A program made the translations under genes and the position numbers. Positions 1 through 6,890 of a stretch of 10,751 nt of DNA are shown in pieces (the stretch's first letter is position 1; each line of letters opens with the position of its first letter). The notes under the pieces are model-generated. The model did not search any database. It was not told where the DNA came from and saw only the letters and a program-made list of their open reading frames with translations. The DNA is taken from assembly GCA_964348615.1 (NCBI GenBank), contig CAYGDE010000022.1:1-10751 (forward strand). The letters run 5' to 3'. The DNA is from DATIHT01 sp964348615 (GTDB lineage: Bacteria > Patescibacteriota > Microgenomatia > Curtissbacterales > GWA2-41-24).

Positions 1-678
1 GTAATTATCAATAAAAATATTGCCCAAAATTTAGGGTATCCGGAATACGAAACAGGGGAGGGCTACACACTATCAGACGACCAATATCTTGTGGGAACAG
101 CAGAACATTCAATTGTGCCAATCCACATGAATCAAACTTTTCAACAAAAAGATCTCCCCCGCCGTTACGCCGGATTTTCAACAGCTTTTAGAAGAGAAGC
201 AGGTTCTTACGGAAAAGACACAAAAGGCATATTTCGGGTTCATCAATTTGACAAAGTTGAAATGGTTTCTTATGTTATGCCCGAAGATGAGGACAAAGAG
301 CACGAATACCTGCTTTCTTTAGAAGAAAAAATCGTTGGAGGCTTAGAACTTCCCTATCAAGTCATTAAACAATGTACAGGAGACCTTGGTTTCCCAACAG
401 CCAGAAAATACGATATTGAAACATGGATTCCGTCTCAAGAAAAATATCGTGAGACCCATTCCGCATCTACAAACAGTGATTTTCAATCCAGAAGATTAAA
501 CATCAAATACAATGCAAAAGGCCAAACAGGTTATGTATACATTCTCAATGCAACGGCAGTAGCCGTTGGCAGAATATTAATTGCCATTTTGGAAAATTAC
601 CAACAAAAAGATGGTTCAATTTTAGTCCCAATTGTCCTTCAAAATTACGTTGGTTTTAACAAAATCCCACGCAATTAA
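1..678 (+). CDS. serS: Seryl-tRNA synthetase, C-terminal half (5' truncated by window)
   Basis: This class II synthetase charges tRNA-Ser with serine in the cytoplasm using ATP. The frame is open from base 1, so the gene begins upstream and 225 residues are visible, about half of the usual ~420. The N-terminal tRNA-binding coiled coil is outside the window. Visible signatures are the substrate-pocket stretch LVGTAEHSIVP, class II motif 2 (FRREAGSYGKDTKG followed by FRVHQFDKVE, bases ~187-261), the block STNSDFQSRRLNIKY (~469-513), and motif 3 at ~547-606 (NATAVAVGR then ILENYQ). The motif 3 arginine is residue 191 of the visible part. Many bacterial enzymes read NGSGLAVGR here, so NATA is a divergent form. 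The stop is TAA. No hairpin terminator follows; a promoter starts four bases later. The identification is secure. Confidence 0.95.
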   Translation, partial: VIINKNIAQNLGYPEYETGEGYTLSDDQYLVGTAEHSIVPIHMNQTFQQKDLPRRYAGFSTAFRREAGSYGKDTKGIFRVHQFDKVEMVSYVMPEDEDKEHEYLLSLEEKIVGGLELPYQVIKQCTGDLGFPTARKYDIETWIPSQEKYRETHSASTNSDFQSRRLNIKYNAKGQTGYVYILNATAVAVGRILIAILENYQQKDGSILVPIVLQNYVGFNKIPRN

Positions 679-681
679 ACT

Positions 682-711
682 TTGATAATTAGCCCTCATT
701 TAGGTTAAAAT
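682..711 (+). promoter_or_regulatory. Sigma70-type promoter for small ORF and secA
   Basis: TTGATA (682-687) and TAAAAT (706-711) are separated by 18 bases, and each hexamer matches the sigma70 consensus at 5 of 6 positions. Transcription would begin near base 718, only about three bases before a GTG that opens a 50-codon ORF (721-873). This transcript would also carry secA. It lies in the 42-base space between the serS stop and that GTG. The hexamers are seen directly; promoter activity and start site are inferred. Confidence 0.55.
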
Positions 712-720
712 TAACTTCCG

Positions 721-873
721 GTGAAATCAAACCTGTCCGAAGAGGAAGAGCGTCTTAAAAAAAGGAACAGAATCAAAAGGCTGTCGCCAAAAGTTCATAA
801 AATAGCCCATGAGTCCGGTAGGTCTACCAAAAGCTTATGGGCAAAAATTGTACAAAGGAGCAAGCATGTTTAA
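721..873 (+). CDS. Small basic protein (50 aa), HTH-like segment, overlapping secA start
   Basis: I do not recognise this gene. A GTG start opens 50 codons ending in TAA at 871-873, eight bases inside secA in another frame. The product has an acidic start (SEEEERLKK) and a lysine/arginine-rich remainder with no hydrophobic segment, so it is probably cytosolic. Residues ~28-43 (IAHESGRSTKSLWAKI) have the A-x3-G spacing and hydrophobic pattern of a helix-turn-helix, so nucleic-acid binding is possible but unproven. No Shine-Dalgarno precedes the GTG, but a promoter placed to start transcription at ~718 would make the mRNA nearly leaderless. The overlap suggests translational coupling to secA. 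It could be an autoregulator, a leader peptide or a chance ORF. Confidence 0.45.
   Translation: MKSNLSEEEERLKKRNRIKRLSPKVHKIAHESGRSTKSLWAKIVQRSKHV
854..860 (+). promoter_or_regulatory. Strong Shine-Dalgarno site fixing the secA start
   Basis: AAAGGAG lies five bases before the ATG at 866. It is the clearest ribosome binding site in the window and selects that ATG over the upstream in-frame ATG at 809, which lacks a comparable site. The site lies within the last codons of the overlapping small ORF. Confidence 0.8.
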
Positions 874-3754
874 CATACTTTCCAAAATTTTAGATTCGAA
901 CGAAAAACAAGTTGTCAAATTGCAGCCAATTGTCGATGATGTCAATTCTTTGGAGAAAAAGTTTGAAAAATTAACCGACGCCAAACTCAAAGAAATAACC
1001 GCTCAACTTCGTCTTCGCCATCAGCGCGGAGAATCGCTAGACGATTTATTGCCTGAAGCATACTCGGCAGTGCGTGAAGCTTCCAAAAGAACGCTTGGCA
1101 TGCGCCATTTCGACGTTCAAGTTTTGGCAGGTGTCGCACTTCATCAAGGTAAAATTGCAGAACAAAGGACAGGGGAAGGTAAAACCTTAACCGCCTCACT
1201 CCCCCTTTACCTAAACGCCCTTTCCCAAAAAGGTGTGCACTTAGCAACTGTTAATGATTATCTCGCGCGTGTAGGTCTTGGCTGGATGGGCCCAATTTAT
1301 ACGGCTCTTGGTGTTTCTGCAGGCGTAATTATGCAAGAGGCTGCATTTATTTACGACCCAAAGTACGAAGACAAAAAACAAATAGACTGGAGACTTCGCC
1401 ACCTCAAGCCAGTTTCCAAAAAAGAAGCCTACGATGCTGATATTACTTATGGTACCAACAACGAATTCGGTTTTGATTATCTGCGCGACAACATGGTTTG
1501 GAATCTTAACCAAATGTCACAGCGTGCACACAACTTTGCTATTGTCGACGAAGCCGACTCAATTCTAATCGACGAGGCAAGGACACCGCTAATTATTTCT
1601 GCCCCATCCGCTCAAGCAACAGAAAAATATTTTCAGTTTGCCAAATTGGTTAATGAACTTTCCGCCGATACCGATTACGTAATGGATGAAAAGTTAAAAA
1701 CGGCAAACCTTACAGAACATGGAATTTCAAAAGTAGAAAAAAGACTTGGTGTTGAAAATCTTTACGAAAAAGATTTTGCCAGCATTCATCACATTCAACA
1801 GGCACTTCGCGCTCGAACTCTTTTTGCAAAAGACAAAGATTATGTTGTTAAAGATAACGAAATAATAATAGTCGACGAATTTACCGGAAGGCTTATGCCC
1901 GGAAGACGCTGGTCTGAAGGTCTTCACCAGGCAATCGAGGCCAAAGAGGGTGTTAACGTACAACAGGAATCCCAAACGTTGGCCACAATTTCATTTCAAA
2001 ATTATTTCCGTCTTTACACCAAACTTGCCGGAATGACAGGGACAGCAGCAACCGAAGCGGAAGAGTTTCACAAAATCTACAAGGTAGAAGTTTTAACAAT
2101 CCCAACTAACAAGCCGATGGTAAGAGATGACGAGAAGGATGTCGTTTACAAAACAACAAAAGCAAAATTTACAGCAATCGCTGTGGGGGTTGACAAAATA
2201 CACGAATCAGATCGTCCGGTGTTAATTGGTACCACCTCGATAGAAAAAAACGAAATGCTCTCTGGGCTTTTAAAACGGAAAGGTATAAAACATCTTGTTT
2301 TGAATGCTAAAAACCATCAAAAGGAAGCAGAAATAATTGCGGATGCGGGCAGGAAAGGTTCAGTCACTCTTGCCACTAACATCGCCGGCCGGGGGGTAGA
2401 CATTATTCTTGGAGGTCCGGCGCCAACAGACAAATTAGGTAGGCCCACAACAAAAGGAAAAGAATACGACAAATGGAAAAAAGAACATGATGAAGTTGTT
2501 AAGCTGGGCGGCCTGCATGTTGTAGGAACCGAACGCCACGAAGCAAGACGCATAGACAACCAGCTTCGGGGTCGGGCTGGTCGTCAAGGGGATCCGGGTT
2601 CTAGCAAGTTTTATATTTCTTTAGAAGACGAAATTATGCGTCTTTTTGGCGGCGATCAGATAGCAAGGATAATGACAGCCTTCAAACTGCCGGAAGACAC
2701 CCCAATAGAACATGGTATGGTAGGCAAAGCAATAGAAAATGCTCAGGTCAAGGTCGAAACCCACAATTTCGACATTAGGAAACATTTGGTTGAATACGAC
2801 GACATCGCCAACAAACAAAGAGAAATTGTTTACGGAATGCGAAGAGATGTCTTGGAAGCGCAAGGCGACAAGGAAAAGGCCCAGAAAATAAGGGATGAAA
2901 TTTTAGACAAAATCGACAATGAAATTGAAAACCTCGTTTTGGCAAGCGCTGCAGAGGGTATTTCGCAAAAGGAAAACGAACGAATAATTAAAGAATTTTC
3001 AACAATTATCCCTTTTGATACTGCGTCTGCAAATAAACTTGCCCAAGATACTAAAAAGTTGACTAATCCAGAAGATCTTTCTAAATTTCTTAAAAACGTA
3101 GCTAGTCAGATTTATGAAACCAGGGAAAAATCGCAAGGTGAAAAAGTCGCAAGGGACATCGAAAAATTTACAAACCTTTCAGTAATCGATACTCTTTGGA
3201 TTCAACACCTAGACACTCTGGACGATCTTCGTGAAGGCATTGGTCTGCGCGCAGCCGGCCAAAGGGATCCGCTTGTGGAATACAAACAAGAAGCATTTTC
3301 GCTTTTTGAAAAACTAATTGCTTCCATCGACTACGAAATTGTTCATAGAATATTCAAAATCCAAATTAACCAACAACCGCAAATCGAGCAAATAGAAGAG
3401 CAAGGTATCGAGGTCCACGAAGAACCAAAATTGGCAAATGATGAATCGCCGACAGCAAACAGAGAACAAAATCCCGATGAGCAATCTACGGTAAACGATG
3501 AACGACCGGAAAAAGACCCAATGGAACTGTCCGACGAAGAGTTAGATGCAGAAATCGCAAGACTGGAGGCTCAAGAACAAGGAATTGCCTCGCAAGGAAC
3601 TGGCCAGGGAATCGGTTTGTTAAACAAGCCTCTCCGTATCCAAAAAGTCGGCCGTAACGATCCTTGTCCGTGCGGAGCCATTAATCCCGAAACTAAAAAA
3701 CCCTACAAATACAAAAAGTGCGGCATGATAGGCGCCCCTTATCATAAAGGTTAA
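866..3754 (+). CDS. secA: Preprotein translocase ATPase SecA
   Basis: SecA drives unfolded preproteins through SecYEG by ATP hydrolysis at the inner face of the membrane. The product is 962 residues from the ATG with the AAAGGAG site; the family is usually ~830-900. Visible landmarks are Walker A GEGKT (103-107), Walker B with a literal DEAD box (228-231, then SILIDEARTPL), TGRLMPGRRWSEG (~340-352), LATNIAGRGVDIILGG (~502-517) and GRAGRQGDPG (~570-579). The scaffold helix carries VEYDDIANKQRE. An extra segment of ~30 residues sits at about 158-187, before the conserved ITYGTNNEFGFDYLRDN block; I associate such an insertion with CPR SecA. A glutamate-rich linker (~840-920) leads to a C-terminal zinc-type tail with Cys934, Cys936 and Cys952, whose spacing is unusual. 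The gene overlaps the upstream small ORF by eight bases. Confidence 0.97.
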   Translation: MFNILSKILDSNEKQVVKLQPIVDDVNSLEKKFEKLTDAKLKEITAQLRLRHQRGESLDDLLPEAYSAVREASKRTLGMRHFDVQVLAGVALHQGKIAEQRTGEGKTLTASLPLYLNALSQKGVHLATVNDYLARVGLGWMGPIYTALGVSAGVIMQEAAFIYDPKYEDKKQIDWRLRHLKPVSKKEAYDADITYGTNNEFGFDYLRDNMVWNLNQMSQRAHNFAIVDEADSILIDEARTPLIISAPSAQATEKYFQFAKLVNELSADTDYVMDEKLKTANLTEHGISKVEKRLGVENLYEKDFASIHHIQQALRARTLFAKDKDYVVKDNEIIIVDEFTGRLMPGRRWSEGLHQAIEAKEGVNVQQESQTLATISFQNYFRLYTKLAGMTGTAATEAEEFHKIYKVEVLTIPTNKPMVRDDEKDVVYKTTKAKFTAIAVGVDKIHESDRPVLIGTTSIEKNEMLSGLLKRKGIKHLVLNAKNHQKEAEIIADAGRKGSVTLATNIAGRGVDIILGGPAPTDKLGRPTTKGKEYDKWKKEHDEVVKLGGLHVVGTERHEARRIDNQLRGRAGRQGDPGSSKFYISLEDEIMRLFGGDQIARIMTAFKLPEDTPIEHGMVGKAIENAQVKVETHNFDIRKHLVEYDDIANKQREIVYGMRRDVLEAQGDKEKAQKIRDEILDKIDNEIENLVLASAAEGISQKENERIIKEFSTIIPFDTASANKLAQDTKKLTNPEDLSKFLKNVASQIYETREKSQGEKVARDIEKFTNLSVIDTLWIQHLDTLDDLREGIGLRAAGQRDPLVEYKQEAFSLFEKLIASIDYEIVHRIFKIQINQQPQIEQIEEQGIEVHEEPKLANDESPTANREQNPDEQSTVNDERPEKDPMELSDEELDAEIARLEAQEQGIASQGTGQGIGLLNKPLRIQKVGRNDPCPCGAINPETKKPYKYKKCGMIGAPYHKG

Positions 3755-3784
3755 TTGACACAACAACCTATTTGGCTCAATACT
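3755..3784 (+). promoter_or_regulatory. Promoter abutting the L,D-transpeptidase start
   Basis: A perfect TTGACA (3755-3760) begins at the base after the secA stop. Eighteen bases downstream is AATACT (3779-3784), a 4 of 6 match to the -10 consensus. Transcription would start near 3791 and the gene's ATG is at 3792, which predicts a leaderless mRNA. No Shine-Dalgarno is present in this space. The -10 assignment is the weaker part. Confidence 0.5.
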
Positions 3785-3791
3785 TAATTTA

Positions 3792-4414
3792 ATGCTCAAA
3801 AAAAATCGGGGAATTGCACACCTTGCATTGCTGCTTTTTATCCCCTTAATTGTATTAACAATAACGACAACCAGAGCAGGCCGCTATGCCTATTTGACAG
3901 CCCAGCACATTTCTTATAACTTGGGTGCAAACCTTAACAACATTGCTACCGACAGCTACGTGCAGTTCATAAACTCCCAGAACGAACAAGCAAACAACGG
4001 CCAGTCAATTTTTTTAAACAAAGTAATAAATACAGCCCACACAGCAAGCTCAAATATAAGCGTGCTGGGTGAGACCGCAAACGTCGATGACAATAAATGG
4101 ATAGAAGTCGACCTATCCGAACAAAAACTATATATGAAAGACCATGGAAACGTTGTCAACAGTTTTTTAATCTCCAGCGGTAAATGGTCTCCAACCCCAC
4201 AAGGCGAGTGGCGCGTTTGGACAAAAATAAGATCCGCGCGTATGAAAGGCGGTTCAAAAGCACTTGGCACTTTCTACGACCTCAAAAATGTACCTTACAC
4301 CATGTACTACAATCAGGGCTACGGGGTTCATGGCGCCTACTGGCATAATAACTTTGGCCACCCCATGAGCCATGGCTGTATTAACATGAAGCCCGAAGAA
4401 GCAGGAGTAGTTTT
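3792..4414 (+). CDS. L,D-transpeptidase (YkuD domain), C-terminus lost in gap
   Basis: L,D-transpeptidases use a catalytic cysteine to form 3-3 crosslinks in peptidoglycan or to attach proteins to it, outside the cytoplasmic membrane. An N-terminal hydrophobic stretch (LALLLFIPLIVLTITTT, residues ~12-28) is a signal anchor or signal peptide. Residues ~30-100 are a low-complexity, asparagine-rich spacer. The YkuD domain starts near Trp103 (KWIEVDLSEQKLYM). The catalytic signature is complete, with His180 (VHGAYWHNN) followed by SHGCIN holding Ser193, His194, Gly195 and Cys196. The sequence stops after ~207 residues at a run of 100 Ns, so the C-terminal strands are unseen. The frame happens to continue into uppP across the Ns, but these are two different genes. 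The product is probably an active enzyme; its donor substrate cannot be told. Confidence 0.93.
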
Positions 4415-4514
4415 NNNNNNNNNNNNNNNNNNNNNNNNNNNNNNNNNNNNNNNNNNNNNNNNNNNNNNNNNNNNNNNNNNNNNNNNNNNNNNNNNNNNNN
4501 NNNNNNNNNNNNNN
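4415..4514. other. Assembly gap (100 Ns)
   Basis: Exactly 100 Ns, a common placeholder for a scaffold join, so the true length may differ. It hides the C-terminus of the L,D-transpeptidase, any spacer or promoter, and the first codons of uppP. Confidence 0.98.
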
Positions 4515-5261
4515 GCCATCCAAGGCCTAACCGAATTTTTGCCTGTATCTTCTACGGGCCATTTAATAATTTTTGAACATCTTTTTGGTGCTTCGCAAAA
4601 AAACTTTGGCTTAGCATTTGACGCATCTTTGCACCTGGGCACACTAATAGCCGTTTTGATTTATTTTGCAAAGGATTATTTAGAAGTTTTAAATTTTAAA
4701 AACGGACTTTTTGTCAAACTTGCAATCGGAACTGCCCCAGCTGCTCTTTTAGGTTTACTTTTCGAAAATTCAATAGAGACTAGTTTCAGGTCATTAATGC
4801 TAATTGGTCTTGCACTTATTGCATTTTCCCCCGTGATGGTTTTTGCAGAAATTTATGGCAAAAAAAATAAACAATCTCAAATATCACCAATCCACTCACT
4901 AATTATTGGTGTTGCCCAATCTATTGCCCTCATTCCAGGAATTTCGCGCTCCGGTGCAACAATATCAATGGGCTTATTTTTAGGCCTAAGGCGAGACCAA
5001 GCCGCAAAATACGCTTTTATGCTTTCCGGCCCAATTATTGCTGGTGCGGGAGCGAAAAAATTTCTAGAGGTTTTAACAAGCAAAAATCTTGCCGGCCAAG
5101 ATATAGCATTTTTTGCATGCGGAATGTTATCTGCTGCCATTTTTGGTTATCTGACAATTAAATACTTTATTAAGTTTTTACAAATAAACAATATGTTCCC
5201 TTTTGTAATATATAGGGTTGTTTTGGGCATAATCCTCATAGCTTCAGCCTTTTCCCTCTAA
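4515..5261 (+). CDS. uppP: Undecaprenyl-diphosphatase UppP (BacA), N-terminus lost in gap
   Basis: UppP is an integral membrane phosphatase that converts undecaprenyl diphosphate to the monophosphate, recycling the lipid carrier of peptidoglycan precursors; it also confers bacitracin resistance. The visible part begins inside the first signature (QGLTEFLPVSSTGHL), where the glutamate and the SSTGH residues belong to the active site. The second signature, PGISRSGATISMGL, contains the catalytic-site arginine and serine. Hydrophobic segments fill most of the remaining 248 visible residues. The family is usually 255-280 residues, so only a few codons plus the start are missing in the Ns. The stop is TAA, 23 bases before prfB. 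It is placed well beside the L,D-transpeptidase and the FtsEX module, since all serve wall synthesis. Cotranscription with the L,D-transpeptidase is likely but hidden by the gap. Confidence 0.95.
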   Translation, partial: AIQGLTEFLPVSSTGHLIIFEHLFGASQKNFGLAFDASLHLGTLIAVLIYFAKDYLEVLNFKNGLFVKLAIGTAPAALLGLLFENSIETSFRSLMLIGLALIAFSPVMVFAEIYGKKNKQSQISPIHSLIIGVAQSIALIPGISRSGATISMGLFLGLRRDQAAKYAFMLSGPIIAGAGAKKFLEVLTSKNLAGQDIAFFACGMLSAAIFGYLTIKYFIKFLQINNMFPFVIYRVVLGIILIASAFSL

Positions 5262-5268
5262 AATCAGA

Positions 5269-5274
5269 TATAAT
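5269..5274 (+). promoter_or_regulatory. Consensus -10 element just upstream of prfB
   Basis: A perfect TATAAT ends ten bases before the prfB ATG. Transcription would begin near 5281, about four bases before the start codon, giving a near-leaderless transcript. I see no good -35 hexamer at the expected distance (5244-5252). No Shine-Dalgarno precedes the ATG. Confidence 0.45.
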
Positions 5275-5284
5275 TCAACAAAAT

Positions 5285-6361
5285 ATGGAGATTGTCGAAA
5301 AAATAGCCGAATTAAAAGACAGGTTTAAAATTATTGCCGCCAAATTTGACCCGGATGAAAAAGAGCAGGAAAAGCTTCAATTGGAAGCAAAAAGCATGAA
5401 ACCTGGTTTCTGGGACGACCAAAAAGAGGCGCAAAAAGTCACGAAACGAATGGCAGATATCCAAAAGGATGTCGAAACATTTACATCTATCCAAAAACAG
5501 CTGCAGGAAGCCGATGGTCTTATGGCAATCGCCCAAGATGATGCAAATCTCCAAAAAGAGATGGAAAAAGAAATTAAGTCTCTGGAAAACCAAATCGAGA
5601 GCCTGGAGGTTAAAATGTTTCTTTCAGATCCACACGATCAAAGCTATGCAATTGTTTCCATTCATTCTGGCCAAGGTGGAACGGAAGCTATGGATTGGGT
5701 AGAAATGCTTAAGCGTATGTATGAAAAATACTTTACTTCCCAAAGGTGGCCATTTGAAATTGTCGATGAGATTGCGGGGGAAGAAGCTGGTCTTAAGACT
5801 ATAACATTTGAAGTTAGCCAAGAATATGCTTATGGTCTTTTAAAAAATGAGGCAGGGGTCCACCGTTTAGTCAGGCAGTCCCCATTTAATGCAGCCGGTC
5901 TAAGGCAAACATCTTTTGCTCTCGTTGAGGTCATGCCCGAAATCGAAGAAGATGCGGATATAGAAATCAAACCTGAAGATTTAGAATTCGCAGCGTTTCG
6001 GTCTGGAGGCCACGGCGGGCAAAACGTTAATAAAGTTTCAACGGCAGTTCGTCTCAAGCACATTCCAACAGGCATTGTTGTAACTTGTCAGACCCAAAGA
6101 TATCAAGCACAAAACCGGGAAAACGCCCTCAAATTGCTGAAAGCAAAGCTCTGGATTTTAAGGGAAAAAGAGGAAAAGGAAGAAAAAGATAAGCTAAAAG
6201 GATCGCATGTGCTTCCAGGTTGGGGGAATCAAATTCGCTCCTACGTATTGCACCCCTATAAAATGGTTAAAGATCTTAGGACAAACTATGAAACTTCCGA
6301 CGCGCAGAGTGTTTTAGACGGAAATTTGCAGGAATTTATCAAACACGAAATTTCACTTTAA
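5285..6361 (+). CDS. prfB: Peptide chain release factor 2 (RF2)
   Basis: RF2 recognises UAA and UGA in the ribosomal A site and triggers hydrolysis of peptidyl-tRNA. The protein is 358 residues, close to the E. coli length of 365. The tripeptide anticodon SPF is at 199-201 (VRQSPFNAAG), which separates RF2 from RF1 (PAT-type). The catalytic GGQ is at 244-246, inside RSGGHGGQNVNK. The N-terminal ~100 residues are a charged helical domain 1, followed by HSGQGGTEAMDW. The C-terminus keeps the usual GWGNQIRSYVL and DLRTNYET blocks. Many bacterial prfB genes need a +1 frameshift at an early UGA; this one is continuous from ATG to TAA. It lies 23 bases after uppP, with a TATAAT between. Its presence agrees with UGA acting as a stop in this genome. 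Confidence 0.97.
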   Translation: MEIVEKIAELKDRFKIIAAKFDPDEKEQEKLQLEAKSMKPGFWDDQKEAQKVTKRMADIQKDVETFTSIQKQLQEADGLMAIAQDDANLQKEMEKEIKSLENQIESLEVKMFLSDPHDQSYAIVSIHSGQGGTEAMDWVEMLKRMYEKYFTSQRWPFEIVDEIAGEEAGLKTITFEVSQEYAYGLLKNEAGVHRLVRQSPFNAAGLRQTSFALVEVMPEIEEDADIEIKPEDLEFAAFRSGGHGGQNVNKVSTAVRLKHIPTGIVVTCQTQRYQAQNRENALKLLKAKLWILREKEEKEEKDKLKGSHVLPGWGNQIRSYVLHPYKMVKDLRTNYETSDAQSVLDGNLQEFIKHEISL

Positions 6362-6366
6362 CTCTC

Positions 6367-6396
6367 TTGCTCAACTTTGCACCGCTGATATATAAT
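6367..6396 (+). promoter_or_regulatory. Promoter for the membrane protein-ftsEX-M23 operon
   Basis: A perfect TATAAT (6391-6396) lies in the 59-base space after prfB. TTGCTC (6367-6372) is a weak -35 candidate 18 bases upstream. A TG at 6386-6387 could also serve an extended -10 with the overlapping TATATA at 6389. The predicted start is near 6403, giving a ~18-base AT-rich leader without a Shine-Dalgarno before the ATG at 6421. Confidence 0.5.
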
Positions 6397-6420
6397 TACC
6401 AATAATTCACAAAAATTTAA

Positions 6421-6876
6421 ATGGACAAGGATAAAACCATTACTGCCTCCGATCTTCGCCCCATAGAAAAGACTTCCAAGCTAAATATACAAAACGTCAT
6501 ACCAGTTTTAATTATTATAGTAGTCGTTGGTTTAGGCATAGTTACGGGGCTTGTGGCTTCGTCTCGGAATAAAAGTGCAGCCCAAAGCGCATTATCCCAA
6601 GACCAAAACCTTCCAAATGAAGTTAAAGAGTCTTTTAACCAAACTTTCAAAGACGAGGCTGAAGGGACTATAGAAAAAAATGACCAGCTCGACAAATACG
6701 CTCAAGGAACTCACAAACTTGTAAGGCCAGGCGGAGAAGATCAAACAGCATTTTTGACATCTTCCGTTTTAGATCTAGACCAATATTTAGGCAAAAAAGT
6801 CAAAGTATTCGGAGAAACCTTCGGATCCTCGCAAGTTGGATGGTTAATGGATGTTGGAAAAGTAGAAGTCCAGTAA
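6421..6876 (+). CDS. Single-pass membrane protein of unknown function
   Basis: I do not recognise a named family. The 151-residue product has a charged cytosolic N-terminus of ~25 residues and one strong transmembrane segment (~26-46, IPVLIIIVVVGLGIVTGLVA). A polar linker (~47-95) follows, then a compact C-terminal domain (~96-151). That domain alternates short hydrophobic strands with turns (AFLTSSVLDLD, LGKKVKVFGET, GWLMDVGKVEV), a pattern compatible with a small beta-barrel such as an OB fold. No lipobox is present, and the positive charges do not settle topology with certainty. The gene has its own promoter-like element and ends 14 bases before ftsE, so it probably leads the ftsE-ftsX-M23 operon. 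A role beside FtsEX is inferred only from position. Confidence 0.8.
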   Translation: MDKDKTITASDLRPIEKTSKLNIQNVIPVLIIIVVVGLGIVTGLVASSRNKSAAQSALSQDQNLPNEVKESFNQTFKDEAEGTIEKNDQLDKYAQGTHKLVRPGGEDQTAFLTSSVLDLDQYLGKKVKVFGETFGSSQVGWLMDVGKVEVQ

Positions 6877-6890
6877 CCAATTTCCTGCCA

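Noticed and set aside
809..865. SecA starting at the ATG at 809
   Set aside because: It adds 19 residues unlike any SecA start, lacks a ribosome site, and the ATG at 866 has a strong AAAGGAG five bases upstream and gives the normal N-terminus.
721..873. A SecM-type arrest peptide upstream of secA
   Set aside because: There is no signal sequence or hydrophobic segment and no recognisable arrest motif near the end, so I kept it only as a small coupled ORF.
987..2863. Several open frames on the minus strand opposite secA
   Set aside because: They show no known domains, no start signals and no coding logic; they are shadows of the secA frame. The same holds for minus-strand frames opposite the other genes.
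3792..5261. A single 489-residue L,D-transpeptidase-UppP fusion
   Set aside because: The frame is open only because of 100 Ns. An external transpeptidase and a polytopic phosphatase are both recognisable and each lacks one end, so these are two genes.
5469..5702. A 77-codon + strand ORF within prfB and a 78-codon one within ftsX (8184-8420)
   Set aside because: Both lie fully inside well-supported genes in another frame and show no recognisable sequence character.
6362..6420. A terminator after prfB, serS or secA
   Set aside because: No GC-rich inverted repeat followed by a T run was found in these short spaces.
6840..6890. Longer FtsE from the ATG at 6840
   Set aside because: The extension overlaps the end of the previous gene and has no FtsE character; the ATG at 6891 gives the standard length and opening.
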